From Mucilaginibacter empetricola (lineage in GTDB: Bacteria; Bacteroidota; Bacteroidia; Sphingobacteriales; Sphingobacteriaceae), in NCBI RefSeq assembly GCF_024808665.1, contig NZ_JANUBZ010000017.1, positions 1-64,000 on the forward strand: 64,000 nucleotides of DNA, in the 5' to 3' direction. Positions 50,240 to 58,677 of this stretch are shown piece after piece (the stretch's first letter is position 1; every line of letters starts with the position of its first letter). The translations under genes and the position numbers were made by a program. Below the pieces are notes generated by a model, which saw only the letters and a program-made list of their open reading frames with translations, did not search any database and was not told the origin of the DNA.

Positions 50240-50331
50240 CCATAGTCGATGGACCATAGACCATAGCTTTTTGAACTTTATTAACCTTCTCTTCAATAAC
50301 CCAACTATGGACTATCGACTATGGTCTATGG
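50240..50331. repeat. CCATAGACC-word hairpin after portal gene
   Basis: CCATAGTCGAT (50240-50250) pairs with ATCGACTATGG (50314-50324), and CCATAGACCATAG (50254-50266) pairs exactly with CTATGGTCTATGG (50319-50331). The two pairings share bases, so alternative foldings exist. The ATG of the longest frame (50321) lies inside the right arm. Confidence 0.68.
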
Positions 50332-50350
50332 ATTTTTTACGCCCAACAAC

Positions 50351-50983
50351 ATGAATCCGATATATCTTATCAACCAAACCACATTTCAGAATTACGAAGA
50401 CATCAGTGTAAACGTAAAACCCGAGCGTCTGAACGTATTCATCAAAAAAGCACAGGATCTGGATCTAAAACCTTTTTTAGGTCATGCCTTATATTATGAT
50501 TTTATCCAGAATTTTAATGCCGATGGTACCATTATGGATACAACCCCGCAGCAATACAAAGACCTGTTAAACGGTAGCGAATACCTGGACAGGTATGGCC
50601 ACATCGTATTGTACGAAGGCTTGATACCAACACTGGTTTACTTCACCTTTGCCCGTTTTATTGAAGCGGACGCAGTACACTATACTTCAACAGGTCCTGT
50701 GTTAAAGCATCATGATAATGCAGATGCCATTGCACCAAAAGACATAATAAAACTAGTACAACAACAACGCAGCGTAGCTAATGCCCACGCCAATGAGGTA
50801 GAAAAATTTTTGTGGGATAATAAAACCGAATTTCCGCTATGGCACTACAACGGCAAAAATAAAAGCAGCCGTCAGGCAGGTCCGCGCATCAGAAGTATTG
50901 ACCGTACCAATTTCAATTATCCATCAGGCTATGATCCTTCAGGCCTGGACAGCTATCTGCCAATCACTGAATTTATGAATTAA
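50351..50983 (+). CDS. DUF6712 family phage connector protein
   Basis: Start ATG 50351 (MNPIYLINQTTFQNYEDISV) avoids the hairpin arm; the product has 210 residues. DUF6712 proteins are found after portal genes in Bacteroidota phages and resemble head-tail connectors (gp6-like). Helical segments KPERLNVFIKKAQDLDLKPF and LYEGLIPTLVYFTFARFIEA are visible. A connector without any downstream tail gene is unusual. Confidence 0.72.
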   Translation: MNPIYLINQTTFQNYEDISVNVKPERLNVFIKKAQDLDLKPFLGHALYYDFIQNFNADGTIMDTTPQQYKDLLNGSEYLDRYGHIVLYEGLIPTLVYFTFARFIEADAVHYTSTGPVLKHHDNADAIAPKDIIKLVQQQRSVANAHANEVEKFLWDNKTEFPLWHYNGKNKSSRQAGPRIRSIDRTNFNYPSGYDPSGLDSYLPITEFMN

Positions 50984-51064
50984 GGCACTCTTTTAGGGGG
51001 TATATTGATTTACGACAAAAATCAGTGTAATCCTAAACAAATCAGTGCAATCAAAAAACACACT

Positions 51065-52234
51065 ATGCCTACAGACAAAAAAATAACCGACCTGCCAATA
51101 GCCACCGTCATTAATGCAATGGATGTTTCTGTTTTGGTTGATGGTGGGACCGATTATCAATATAATTTCACCCTGCTTTTGCAGTTTCTGGAAGCCAACC
51201 TGAATACCGGTGCGGGTATTTCATTCGGTACCGTTTTACCACAAAATACCAGCGGAAACAATGGCGACGTATTTGTAAATACTACATCCGGATCATTTGC
51301 GCAGAAAGTAGCCGAAACCTGGACTGTTGTTTATACCCTACCCAATCCAAGTGCGGCCGACGGCACCCTACTTTACGGCGCAGGAACACCAGCATCAACC
51401 ACCGGCAAAAATGGTGATAGTTATGTCAATACACTTACCGGCGTCTTTTACGAGAAAACGAATAACGCTTGGTCGCAAGTATTTTCCATGGCTAGCGGCC
51501 CGCAAGGACCACAAGGTATTGCCGGCACTAATGGCACCAACGGCATCAACGGCAACACACTCTTATACGGGACCACCAACCCAGCTAACAATACCACCGG
51601 CGCCGACGGCAATTTTTACATCAACACATCAAGCTACCTTATTTTTGGCCCCAGGGCAGCCGGAGTATGGCCCGCAGGTGTAAGTATGCTAGGCAATGAT
51701 GGAGCAACAGGCCCACAAGGCCCAGCCGGCCCAATTGGCGCGACTGGTGCGAATGGTCAGGGTGTACCCGCGGGGGGTACAACGGGACAAGTGCTGGCTA
51801 AAAACACAAATACTGATTACGATACAAGCTGGCAAAATAATTCTCATCCTACAGCCACCACCACAACTGCTGGGATAGCAGCATTAGCGACCGTTACAGA
51901 AGCGTTGGCAGGAACCGATAACGCCAACATAATGACAGCACTGACTACGTTGAGTGTAATTTTAGATCAGCAAAAAAATATACAGTATGGCATCAATCCT
52001 GTTTCCTTAAATGAAGTATCTATTTTAATGCAAAACGCCGGCAATGTACTTTCAAGCTTAATAGCGAATCTTACCAACTTGAAACTGAAAATAGGCTATG
52101 CTGCCAGTTATTCGACCGACGCCCAAACGTATCCTTTTGCATATAACGCAGGCGATACTGTATTGATAACCTATTCTTTTTCTGACCCCAATAATCTGAG
52201 GGGTAATTTAAAATTAATTTGCAGAGACAACTAA
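51065..52234 (+). CDS. Collagen-like phage fibre protein
   Basis: From ATG 51065 the product has 389 residues. The N-terminal region (KKITDLPIATVINAMDVSVL) is a phage-fibre attachment type. The middle has two collagen-like Gly-X-Y runs (GPQGPQGIAGTNGTNGINGN and GATGPQGPAGPIGATGANGQ) separated by repeats of the LLYGTTNPANNTTGADGNFY kind. GGTTGQVLAKNTNTDYDTSW is a typical phage fibre segment. It probably forms a trimeric rod for host-surface contact. It is 11 bp before the beta-helix gene. Confidence 0.82.
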   Translation: MPTDKKITDLPIATVINAMDVSVLVDGGTDYQYNFTLLLQFLEANLNTGAGISFGTVLPQNTSGNNGDVFVNTTSGSFAQKVAETWTVVYTLPNPSAADGTLLYGAGTPASTTGKNGDSYVNTLTGVFYEKTNNAWSQVFSMASGPQGPQGIAGTNGTNGINGNTLLYGTTNPANNTTGADGNFYINTSSYLIFGPRAAGVWPAGVSMLGNDGATGPQGPAGPIGATGANGQGVPAGGTTGQVLAKNTNTDYDTSWQNNSHPTATTTTAGIAALATVTEALAGTDNANIMTALTTLSVILDQQKNIQYGINPVSLNEVSILMQNAGNVLSSLIANLTNLKLKIGYAASYSTDAQTYPFAYNAGDTVLITYSFSDPNNLRGNLKLICRDN

Positions 52235-52246
52235 ATAATTTAACAA

Positions 52247-53977
52247 ATGAGTGCAACTTATAATTGGACATATAAACCGGGTTCAGATAATCCATATAAT
52301 TTCTCAATACCTTCAACTGAAGATAATGTCAGGCCTACAGGTTATTGCTATATAGCACTTTTTGGTAATGACGTAACTGGGAACGGTAGTCGTCAATATC
52401 CATTTAGAACTATGGGGGCTGCTATTGCTACGTTCCCTAACCAGTTTTATATTATCGGTGGCGGTACTTACCGAGAATCAACTCGAATATCTAATATTAT
52501 TGGCGACGGCGATGTAACTATTGACTTTTCATATCTAGGGAGTTTCGGAGGGACTAACATGAATGCTTATAATATTAAATTTATAGGTAATGGTGTATCC
52601 AATGCAGGCCTTTCAGGAGGAGGGGACGCATATTACAAAGATTGCGCATTCACTTATTGTGGACCGGTAGGGCAAGATTGCACATTAGTCAATTGTATAG
52701 TCGCCAATTTTTCAGGCACATTAATCTCCCAGACCGCATATAGAAGTTGGACAAATTGCACATTTTATAAATGTTTGTACATATATATCAAAAATCAAAG
52801 TTATGTATATCCATTGCGCTCAAGCTGCATTTTTTACGAATGTAATATTTCATTTAATGACACCTGTCCTAATATAATTTATTCGCTTTTTTGGAATTGT
52901 ACATTCGCTTTTTCAAGTATTACCCCCACTATATTTTATCCTTCGATAAGCACAGGGTATACTTATTATACTTCTATAGAGGCATTAATTACCGCTTTGA
53001 ATATTAGTTTTCCAGGCATTGTTTTACCCTTGAATCGATGCATTATGGCTGATCCTCTATTTAACAATATCAACATATTAGATTTTAGCCTTTCACTTTC
53101 AAGTCCTGCGCAAAATTTAAGCTATTATGGAACTTTTGCGGGAGCATCAAGCATTGGATCGTCTATAAAAGCGAGAGCTATTGAAGCCGATGGCAGCTTT
53201 GATTTCTCTACCAATAGTAATCTAAATATTGCTGACGACAGCATAACTTTTGCTAATTCCACTATTGATGGACAAATTGACACACGTCCACAACTCAATA
53301 ATATGGGTCGCATTATAAGCAAAATACCGACTTTTGGTGTAAATGCTGACAGAAATGGTCAATATGTCGATTCTATTCCCGATTTGTCAACTAGTACCTT
53401 AGACACCACAGCTACACTGGTTTATCCGGGAAGTTATTTGGTTGAGAATGGCTCAATATTAAATAACGGCAACACTTATCAACCTGGTGATAGATTTACC
53501 ACGGCGTCAACTGATTTAACTTTTAGCAGTACTACAGGCGGTGTAGTAAGGGAAATTTTAGAAGCCCCCGAACGTCATACCATTATGGCAAGGTTTAATA
53601 ATGGTGGCAATTTTGCATTAAATACGGATGCTTTAGTAGCTGGCTATTGGTACTTTGTTGTCTCTGGCACGGCTTCTTACAATTCTGTTGATTACGAGGC
53701 AAACTCATACTTTAAAGCCGTAGATAACAATAACTGGTCGGGAGAGGCAGTCGTGGAATTGGCTTTTCCTGATGAAATCACTTTACCTTTTCAACATTAT
53801 GATCCTGCATTTACTCCAACATCAAACAATATGGGAGATGTAAGTAGCGGTGCTATCTTAAGGGGTAATGGGGACCCTGCGTACGTCCGGGGTGGTATAG
53901 GCATCGATGAGTTCAACATAAGTTCTAAGCATATGATATTTAGATATTACCTAAGGGCATCAAATTTAACTCCGTAA
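52247..53977 (+). CDS. Parallel beta-helix phage spike/fibre protein
   Basis: The 576-residue protein has the GNDVTGNGSRQYPFRTMGAA opening of DUF1565/pectate-lyase-like right-handed beta-helix proteins, followed by turns rich in N, C, S and aromatic residues up to about residue 300, and a C-terminal beta domain. Such proteins in phages bind or cleave surface polysaccharide. No catalytic triad can be assigned. It follows the collagen-like gene without a promoter gap. Confidence 0.75.
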   Translation: MSATYNWTYKPGSDNPYNFSIPSTEDNVRPTGYCYIALFGNDVTGNGSRQYPFRTMGAAIATFPNQFYIIGGGTYRESTRISNIIGDGDVTIDFSYLGSFGGTNMNAYNIKFIGNGVSNAGLSGGGDAYYKDCAFTYCGPVGQDCTLVNCIVANFSGTLISQTAYRSWTNCTFYKCLYIYIKNQSYVYPLRSSCIFYECNISFNDTCPNIIYSLFWNCTFAFSSITPTIFYPSISTGYTYYTSIEALITALNISFPGIVLPLNRCIMADPLFNNINILDFSLSLSSPAQNLSYYGTFAGASSIGSSIKARAIEADGSFDFSTNSNLNIADDSITFANSTIDGQIDTRPQLNNMGRIISKIPTFGVNADRNGQYVDSIPDLSTSTLDTTATLVYPGSYLVENGSILNNGNTYQPGDRFTTASTDLTFSSTTGGVVREILEAPERHTIMARFNNGGNFALNTDALVAGYWYFVVSGTASYNSVDYEANSYFKAVDNNNWSGEAVVELAFPDEITLPFQHYDPAFTPTSNNMGDVSSGAILRGNGDPAYVRGGIGIDEFNISSKHMIFRYYLRASNLTP

Positions 53978-53980
53978 TAT

Positions 53981-54352
53981 ATGGCTTTCAATATAACAAG
54001 CGGAATGATAGAAGCTAATATGCTTTATCAGGTTAGCGGTTCAATAAGTTATAATTCGGAGACCTATACCAATCAAAACTTCAGGGGAGTAGCGGATGTT
54101 ACTAATTTTTCGGGAGCCGGTATTGTTATTGAGGTCACTGAATTTACAGGGGGAACTGTACTATTTGTGCAGGACCATGATAAGGGCTACAAATTTCCCG
54201 ACCCTCCTGTAACTATGTTGGGCGCAGCTATAAACTTCCAACAAGATTCACAAGATACTATTTTCAATGAGGTCACAAAGATAGAAGGCATGTCGGTAAC
54301 ATTTGCCGATTTTCCTTTTTATCAAATCGACATAATGGAACAAAAAGGGTGA
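53981..54352 (+). CDS. Phage fibre-associated protein (123 aa)
   Basis: The 123-residue protein starts three bases after the beta-helix gene. It is beta-rich: LYQVSGSISYNSETYTNQNF and RGVADVTNFSGAGIVIEVTE. Two short segments of the upstream protein resemble it (YWYFVVSGTASYNSVDYEAN), so it may be a C-terminal fibre module or chaperone derived from that gene. Function unknown. Confidence 0.6.
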   Translation: MAFNITSGMIEANMLYQVSGSISYNSETYTNQNFRGVADVTNFSGAGIVIEVTEFTGGTVLFVQDHDKGYKFPDPPVTMLGAAINFQQDSQDTIFNEVTKIEGMSVTFADFPFYQIDIMEQKG

Positions 54353-54374
54353 TTGATCATTATTTTCAAAAATA

Positions 54375-55478
54375 TCAATTCTTAAACCGTTCTTTAAATT
54401 TCAAAAATCTTCGTTCATAAAAAAAATAGGATATATACGCTATAAGCAAACAAATTGGTATGTTAAAAAGCGGTGAATCAGAATATTTAAATAATCCTCT
54501 CCATGGTTGCTGATTTGTAAACAATTGCTGCCAAACATAAATACTGTAAGATAAGATCCCAATTTTAACCATTATTGGATGATTAAGTATTTTGGACAAT
54601 AAATTATCGTTTTTTAAATTCAATATAATAGTAAGACCGATTAAAAATGCGAATAAATATTCCTTTATGTAATCATTTAAAAAAACTTGATAACGTAATA
54701 TTATAGCGGCAACAAAAACAAAAAAACTAAAAAAGTAGGTGGAAGAATATTTCAAAACAATTATTTTCTTGAAAAGAAATATTGACATGGCCGCTCCTAT
54801 CAAAATTGAGGCTGTTCCCAGTGCAAATAAAAAAGCAAAAAGCCTAATAAATTTAAAAAACAAAGGATAGTTGTTGTATACATTCAATGGTAATAGCCCG
54901 ATCAAAACGATAAATGGCAGAATCAACAAAAACACACCTATAAAACCCAAAAATCTGCTAGGATTTTTGATCAAGAAGAATGGAAAAATCAAATAAAATT
55001 GTTCTTCCACGGACAAACTCCAAAAATGGGCTGTTTGCCAGTTCTTTCCATATGCTATTGGAATATTAACTATATACAATCCCGCAGACAAGAACATTTT
55101 AAAGGTTGTATCAAGGTTAAAAACGATTGTGATAAGGAATAAACAAAATAGGTATAGATAAGCGACGGGAAAAATCCTTAAAGCTCGTCGAACATAAAAT
55201 CGTTTCAATGATACTTCTCCGAATTTAACTTTTTCCTTTAAAAGTAGTGTTGTAATAAGGAAACCACTTATCACAAAAAAAATCTCTACACCTATCTCTC
55301 CATCGAAATATTTTGACCAGCTGAATTTAAATAAATGACTTATTACCACGATTATTATTGACACCGCCCTCAACCCATCCAGTCCTGGGAAATAAGATGG
55401 TTTTAAAATTTCAGGGATTTCTGTGATGTCTGAAGTTAATTTATTCCAAAGTATGTTTAGTTCTTTTTTCAAAACCAT
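54375..55478 (-). CDS. Membrane O-acyltransferase (acyltransferase_3/OafA-like), copy 1
   Basis: The 367-residue membrane protein has about ten helices. Its acyltransferase_3 marks are YFPGLDGLRAVSIIIVVISH with the active-site His, GVEIFFVISGFLITTLLLKE, RRALRIFPVAYLYLFCLF and HFWSLSVEEQFYLIFP. It transfers acetyl or similar groups to surface polysaccharide. It is closely similar to the gene at 55850 throughout and antisense to the phage genes. Phages often carry such genes to change the host surface (lysogenic conversion), which is inferred here. Confidence 0.86.
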   Translation of the reverse strand: MVLKKELNILWNKLTSDITEIPEILKPSYFPGLDGLRAVSIIIVVISHLFKFSWSKYFDGEIGVEIFFVISGFLITTLLLKEKVKFGEVSLKRFYVRRALRIFPVAYLYLFCLFLITIVFNLDTTFKMFLSAGLYIVNIPIAYGKNWQTAHFWSLSVEEQFYLIFPFFLIKNPSRFLGFIGVFLLILPFIVLIGLLPLNVYNNYPLFFKFIRLFAFLFALGTASILIGAAMSIFLFKKIIVLKYSSTYFFSFFVFVAAIILRYQVFLNDYIKEYLFAFLIGLTIILNLKNDNLLSKILNHPIMVKIGILSYSIYVWQQLFTNQQPWRGLFKYSDSPLFNIPICLLIAYISYFFYERRFLKFKERFKN

Positions 55479-55539
55479 ATCGCCAAATAAACCAATTAAA
55501 AATGAAATTTTTCTGCATTAAAAACAACTAATCAAACAC

Positions 55540-55580
55540 AGGAAACGCTACTTGTCTTTTTAAATCTTTGGGATTAAGGA
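55540..55580 (+). pseudogene. Remnant of duplicated holin gene start
   Basis: AAAAACAACTAATCAAACAC with AGGAAACGCTACTTG and TTTTTAAATCTTTGGGATTA copies the leader and first codons of the holin gene at 57018 (AACAACTTATCAAACACATG). The ATG has become AGG and the frame is broken by small deletions. It marks the left end of the duplicated 1.48-kb unit. Confidence 0.65.
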
Positions 55581-55849
55581 AATCAAGCAATATCTATTTC
55601 CTAAGATAAGTTAGTTAGAAACTAAACTCACAATTTCACAGCGTACTTTGAGCTAACTTTAACTAGCACTCAACCATAGCATTTATTTTTTATCTCCAGA
55701 ATGGTAACATTATTACTTTCATAATAGAATAAATGAATTTGGGACAAAAATGGTTTCACATTGACCAATTCTTAAGGATTAAATTTTCACTTCTTTATCT
55801 ACTACTTTTTTTAATACGCTATACATGTATAGTAAACAATCCTTAAATA
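55581..55849. other. Intergenic between duplicated acyltransferase genes
   Basis: This 269-bp AT-rich stretch has no counterpart after the first copy. AGTTAGAAACTAAACTCAC and TTTAACTAGCACTCAACC hold short related words. I see no gene. Confidence 0.4.
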
Positions 55850-56959
55850 TTACACAGTGCTATATTTTCTTTTAAGTTTTAAAAATTTACGTTCATAAAA
55901 ATTATAAGAACAGTAAGCCACAATAAAAAGGACAAGCAAATTCAATAAAATGTTATCACTATACTTAAAGTGCCCACGCCAGGGCTGTTCACGAGTAAAT
56001 AGCTGCTGCCAGATATAAATACTGTAAGAAAGGACTCCAAGTTTAATCATCAACGGATGATTAAGTATTATGGAAAAAAAATTATCCTTTTTTAAATTTA
56101 GTATAATGGTATATCCTATTAAAAGTGCAAACAAATACTGCTTTATATAATCATTCAAAAAGTCCAGGTAGCCTATTACCATCGCAACAATAAAAATAAA
56201 AAAACTTAAAAAGTAAGCTGAAGGCCATTTCAAAACAATCATTTTTTTAAAAAGCAATATTGAAATCGCTGCGCCAATCAGAATGCAGGAGGTTCCCGTC
56301 GCAAATAGAAATTCAAAAAGACGGATAAATTTATGGATTAAAGGATGATTATTATAAAAGTCTAATGGCAGTACCCCTACTAAAACAATCAATGGTAAGA
56401 CCAATAAAAACGCGGCAATAAAAATTAAAAATCTGCCTGGATTTCTGATCAGAAAGAATGGAAAAAGTAAGTAAAACTGTTCTTCCACAGACAAACTCCA
56501 AAAGTGTCCTGTTTGCCAATTTCTTCCATAAACTAATGGAATATTGACTATATACACAGCAGCCGACAAGAACATTTTTAAGGTGGTATTGAGGTTGAAA
56601 ATAATAGTTAGTATTACTAAGCAAAACAGATATAGATAAGCAACTGGAAAAATCCTCAACGCTCTCCTAATGTAAAATTGCTTCAATGATACCTCGCCAA
56701 ACTTAACTTTCTCTTTTAAAAGAAGAGTTGTAATCAGAAAACCACTAATTACAAAAAAAACTTCCACGCCTAGGTCGCCACGAATATATTTTGCCAACTC
56801 CGATGTATAATATACGTGACTTATCACTACGAGAATTATAGACACAGCTCTTAATCCATCTAAGCCGGGGAAGTAGGAGGTTTTTAAAATTTCGGGGATT
56901 TCTGTGATATCCGAGGTCAATTTATTCCAAAGTGTGCTTAGCTCTTTTTTCAAAACCAT
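55850..56959 (-). CDS. Membrane O-acyltransferase (acyltransferase_3/OafA-like), copy 2
   Basis: The 369-residue protein is a close paralogue of the one at 54375. They share MVLKKEL, LWNKLTSDITEIPEILK, YFPGLDGLRAVSIILVVISH, GVEVFFVISGFLITTLLLKE and HFWSLSVEEQFYLLFP. Differences are mostly conservative and concentrated in the second half. The gene and its upstream DNA were duplicated together: starts are 1481 bp and ends 1475 bp apart. Substrate is likely a surface glycan, as for copy 1. Confidence 0.86.
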   Translation of the reverse strand: MVLKKELSTLWNKLTSDITEIPEILKTSYFPGLDGLRAVSIILVVISHVYYTSELAKYIRGDLGVEVFFVISGFLITTLLLKEKVKFGEVSLKQFYIRRALRIFPVAYLYLFCLVILTIIFNLNTTLKMFLSAAVYIVNIPLVYGRNWQTGHFWSLSVEEQFYLLFPFFLIRNPGRFLIFIAAFLLVLPLIVLVGVLPLDFYNNHPLIHKFIRLFEFLFATGTSCILIGAAISILLFKKMIVLKWPSAYFLSFFIFIVAMVIGYLDFLNDYIKQYLFALLIGYTIILNLKKDNFFSIILNHPLMIKLGVLSYSIYIWQQLFTREQPWRGHFKYSDNILLNLLVLFIVAYCSYNFYERKFLKLKRKYSTV

Positions 56960-57017
56960 ATCCCCAAATAAACTAATTATAAATGATTTTCTTCACTAAA
57001 AACAACTTATCAAACAC

Positions 57018-57239
57018 ATGAAAACTTCATCTCTTTTCTCTTTAAATCTTCAGGATTTTGCCAAGGGACTTATCGTGGCTGTTGGCGGGGCTGTAATTGC
57101 GGCCATTCAATCTAGTATCCAGGCTGGTTCCCTTACTTTTAACTGGCAGGTTATCGGCAGCGTTGCTTTGGCCGCGGGTTTGTCGTACCTCGGCAAAAAT
57201 TTCTTCACACCTGCCCAAATTGTAAGATCGGTCCAATAG
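57018..57239 (+). CDS. Phage holin-like protein (73 aa)
   Basis: The 73-residue protein has two membrane helices (LIVAVGGAVIAAIQSSI and VIGSVALAAGLSYLG) joined by a short turn, with a short N-terminal amphipathic part and a polar C-terminus. It is directly upstream of the lysozyme gene, the usual place of a holin that forms the membrane hole at lysis. Its leader and first codons occur again as a broken copy at 55540. Confidence 0.72.
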   Translation: MKTSSLFSLNLQDFAKGLIVAVGGAVIAAIQSSIQAGSLTFNWQVIGSVALAAGLSYLGKNFFTPAQIVRSVQ

Positions 57240-57326
57240 CAAACCTTAAAGCGCATTGACCGCCCGGTCATTTGAAATAAAAAAGCGCATTCAAACACCT
57301 TTTCTTAAACATCAAATTAAAAATCA

Positions 57327-57791
57327 ATGAAACTAAGTGATCGTGGCTATGCCATTATTAAAAATTTCGAGGGGCTGCGTTTGTCCGCTTACCGCGATGT
57401 TGCCGGCGTTTGGACTATCGGCTACGGTTCAACCCGATACCATGATGGTAAACCTGTAAAGCCCGGCGACCAATTATCAGGCGAAATGCAGGCCGACGCC
57501 ATTTTCAGAAATACCATGAGCCCGTATGAGGACGCGGTAAATGAGGCAGTAAAAGTCCCTTTAACGCAAAACCAGTTTGATGCCCTGGTTTCCTTTACCT
57601 ATAACGAGGGCACAGGCGCATTGCAGGAGTCGACATTATTAGTAAAACTCAACGAAAAAAACTACGTCGAAGCTGCAACACATTTTATGGCATGGGACAA
57701 AATAACCGATCCGCAAACAGGCAAAAAAATAATTTGTGACACGCTGGTGCAACGCCGTAAAGAAGAAAGCCAGCTATTTATGGCTGCCTGA
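57327..57791 (+). CDS. Phage lysozyme (endolysin, GH24)
   Basis: The 154-residue enzyme has the complete T4-lysozyme-type triad E15, D24, T30 with the normal spacing E-8-D-5-T (NFEGLRLSAYRD, VWTIGYGST). NQFDALVSFTYNEGTGALQE is also typical. It cuts the glycan strand of peptidoglycan. It has no signal peptide, so it depends on the adjacent holin. Confidence 0.93.
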   Translation: MKLSDRGYAIIKNFEGLRLSAYRDVAGVWTIGYGSTRYHDGKPVKPGDQLSGEMQADAIFRNTMSPYEDAVNEAVKVPLTQNQFDALVSFTYNEGTGALQESTLLVKLNEKNYVEAATHFMAWDKITDPQTGKKIICDTLVQRRKEESQLFMAA

Positions 57792-57819
57792 TTGTTAAAT
57801 CTATTAAACATAAACACAG

Positions 57820-58146
57820 ATGACAACAATTGAACACCGCGAGCTAAAGGGCATCACAGTAAAAAATCTGGTGGTAACGGTTATGAGTACGGCCAGTATT
57901 GTAGCATCGGTAATGACTACCTACTTCGGTTTGAAAAACGATATACGCGACATTAAAAGCAGCCAGGAAATTGAAGCCAGAATCAATAATCTTCGCATCA
58001 AAATGCTGGAAGATGAGGTATCGTTGCATCAAAAAGAAGTGGAAGAAATTAAGATAGTTAATCCGGGCGGCCGTCAAACCAATAGAAATTTACGGGTATT
58101 GAAAACAGCAGAACCTGTATTATTGAGTGCTATTCAAAACAAATAA
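57820..58146 (+). CDS. Membrane-anchored lysis-cassette protein (108 aa)
   Basis: The 108-residue protein has a single N-terminal membrane helix (NLVVTVMSTASIVASVMTTY), then a charged coiled coil (RINNLRIKMLEDEVSLHQKE) and a polar tail. The layout of one helix plus periplasmic coiled coil resembles inner-membrane spanins or holin-type proteins such as Gp24.1-like ones. It sits in the lysis block after the endolysin gene. Spanin function is inference. Confidence 0.58.
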   Translation: MTTIEHRELKGITVKNLVVTVMSTASIVASVMTTYFGLKNDIRDIKSSQEIEARINNLRIKMLEDEVSLHQKEVEEIKIVNPGGRQTNRNLRVLKTAEPVLLSAIQNK

Positions 58147-58171
58147 ATAATCAAACTAAAACAAAAATAAA

Positions 58172-58633
58172 ATGAGCTTAAAAACTTTTATCGATAAAAT
58201 ATGGGCCGAAATTAAAACCTTATTTAATGGCTTCCCTGCCGAAATGCAAATAGCTGTTCACATTGGTGTCATAGTGACCGAAAACATTAAAAACTTTGTA
58301 GACTCGCCCGCGGCGGATGTGCTCACTGCTATTATCCCAGGCGACATTGACGACGACGTAAAAAACTGGCTGAGAGCCAAGCTGCCAGGCGTATTAACCG
58401 AGCTTAAACTAGCCGACAGTTGCGCCGGTTTAACAGATGCCAGTCAAATTACCGCATGTGCCATAAAAGTTTTGCAAGGATTGGATGGCGACATACAGAG
58501 CGCATTCCTTCACAATCTATCCATTTTTATAGCGAAAATTGCATCAAATGGTAAACTTACCTGGGGCGATGGTGTTACGATTTTAGAATGGTATTATCAG
58601 AATGAGTTTAAAGCTGCTACGCCAGCAGCTTAA
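58172..58633 (+). CDS. Hypothetical lysis-region protein (153 aa)
   Basis: The 153-residue mostly helical protein contains LKTFIDKIWAEIKTLFNGFP and TLFN...EMQIAVHIGVIVTENIKNFV in the first half and SCAGLTDASQITACAIKVLQ in the middle, with two cysteines. No membrane helix is evident. It is the last plus-strand phage gene. Function unknown. Confidence 0.55.
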   Translation: MSLKTFIDKIWAEIKTLFNGFPAEMQIAVHIGVIVTENIKNFVDSPAADVLTAIIPGDIDDDVKNWLRAKLPGVLTELKLADSCAGLTDASQITACAIKVLQGLDGDIQSAFLHNLSIFIAKIASNGKLTWGDGVTILEWYYQNEFKAATPAA

Positions 58634-58677
58634 GTTAAATCGTTCAAACTTATCCTCTGCAATTTATTGATTTATGA

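Noticed and set aside
51327..51683. 118-codon frame within the collagen-like gene
   Set aside because: It is a frame-shifted reading of Gly-X-Y repeats, as expected from the periodic codons.
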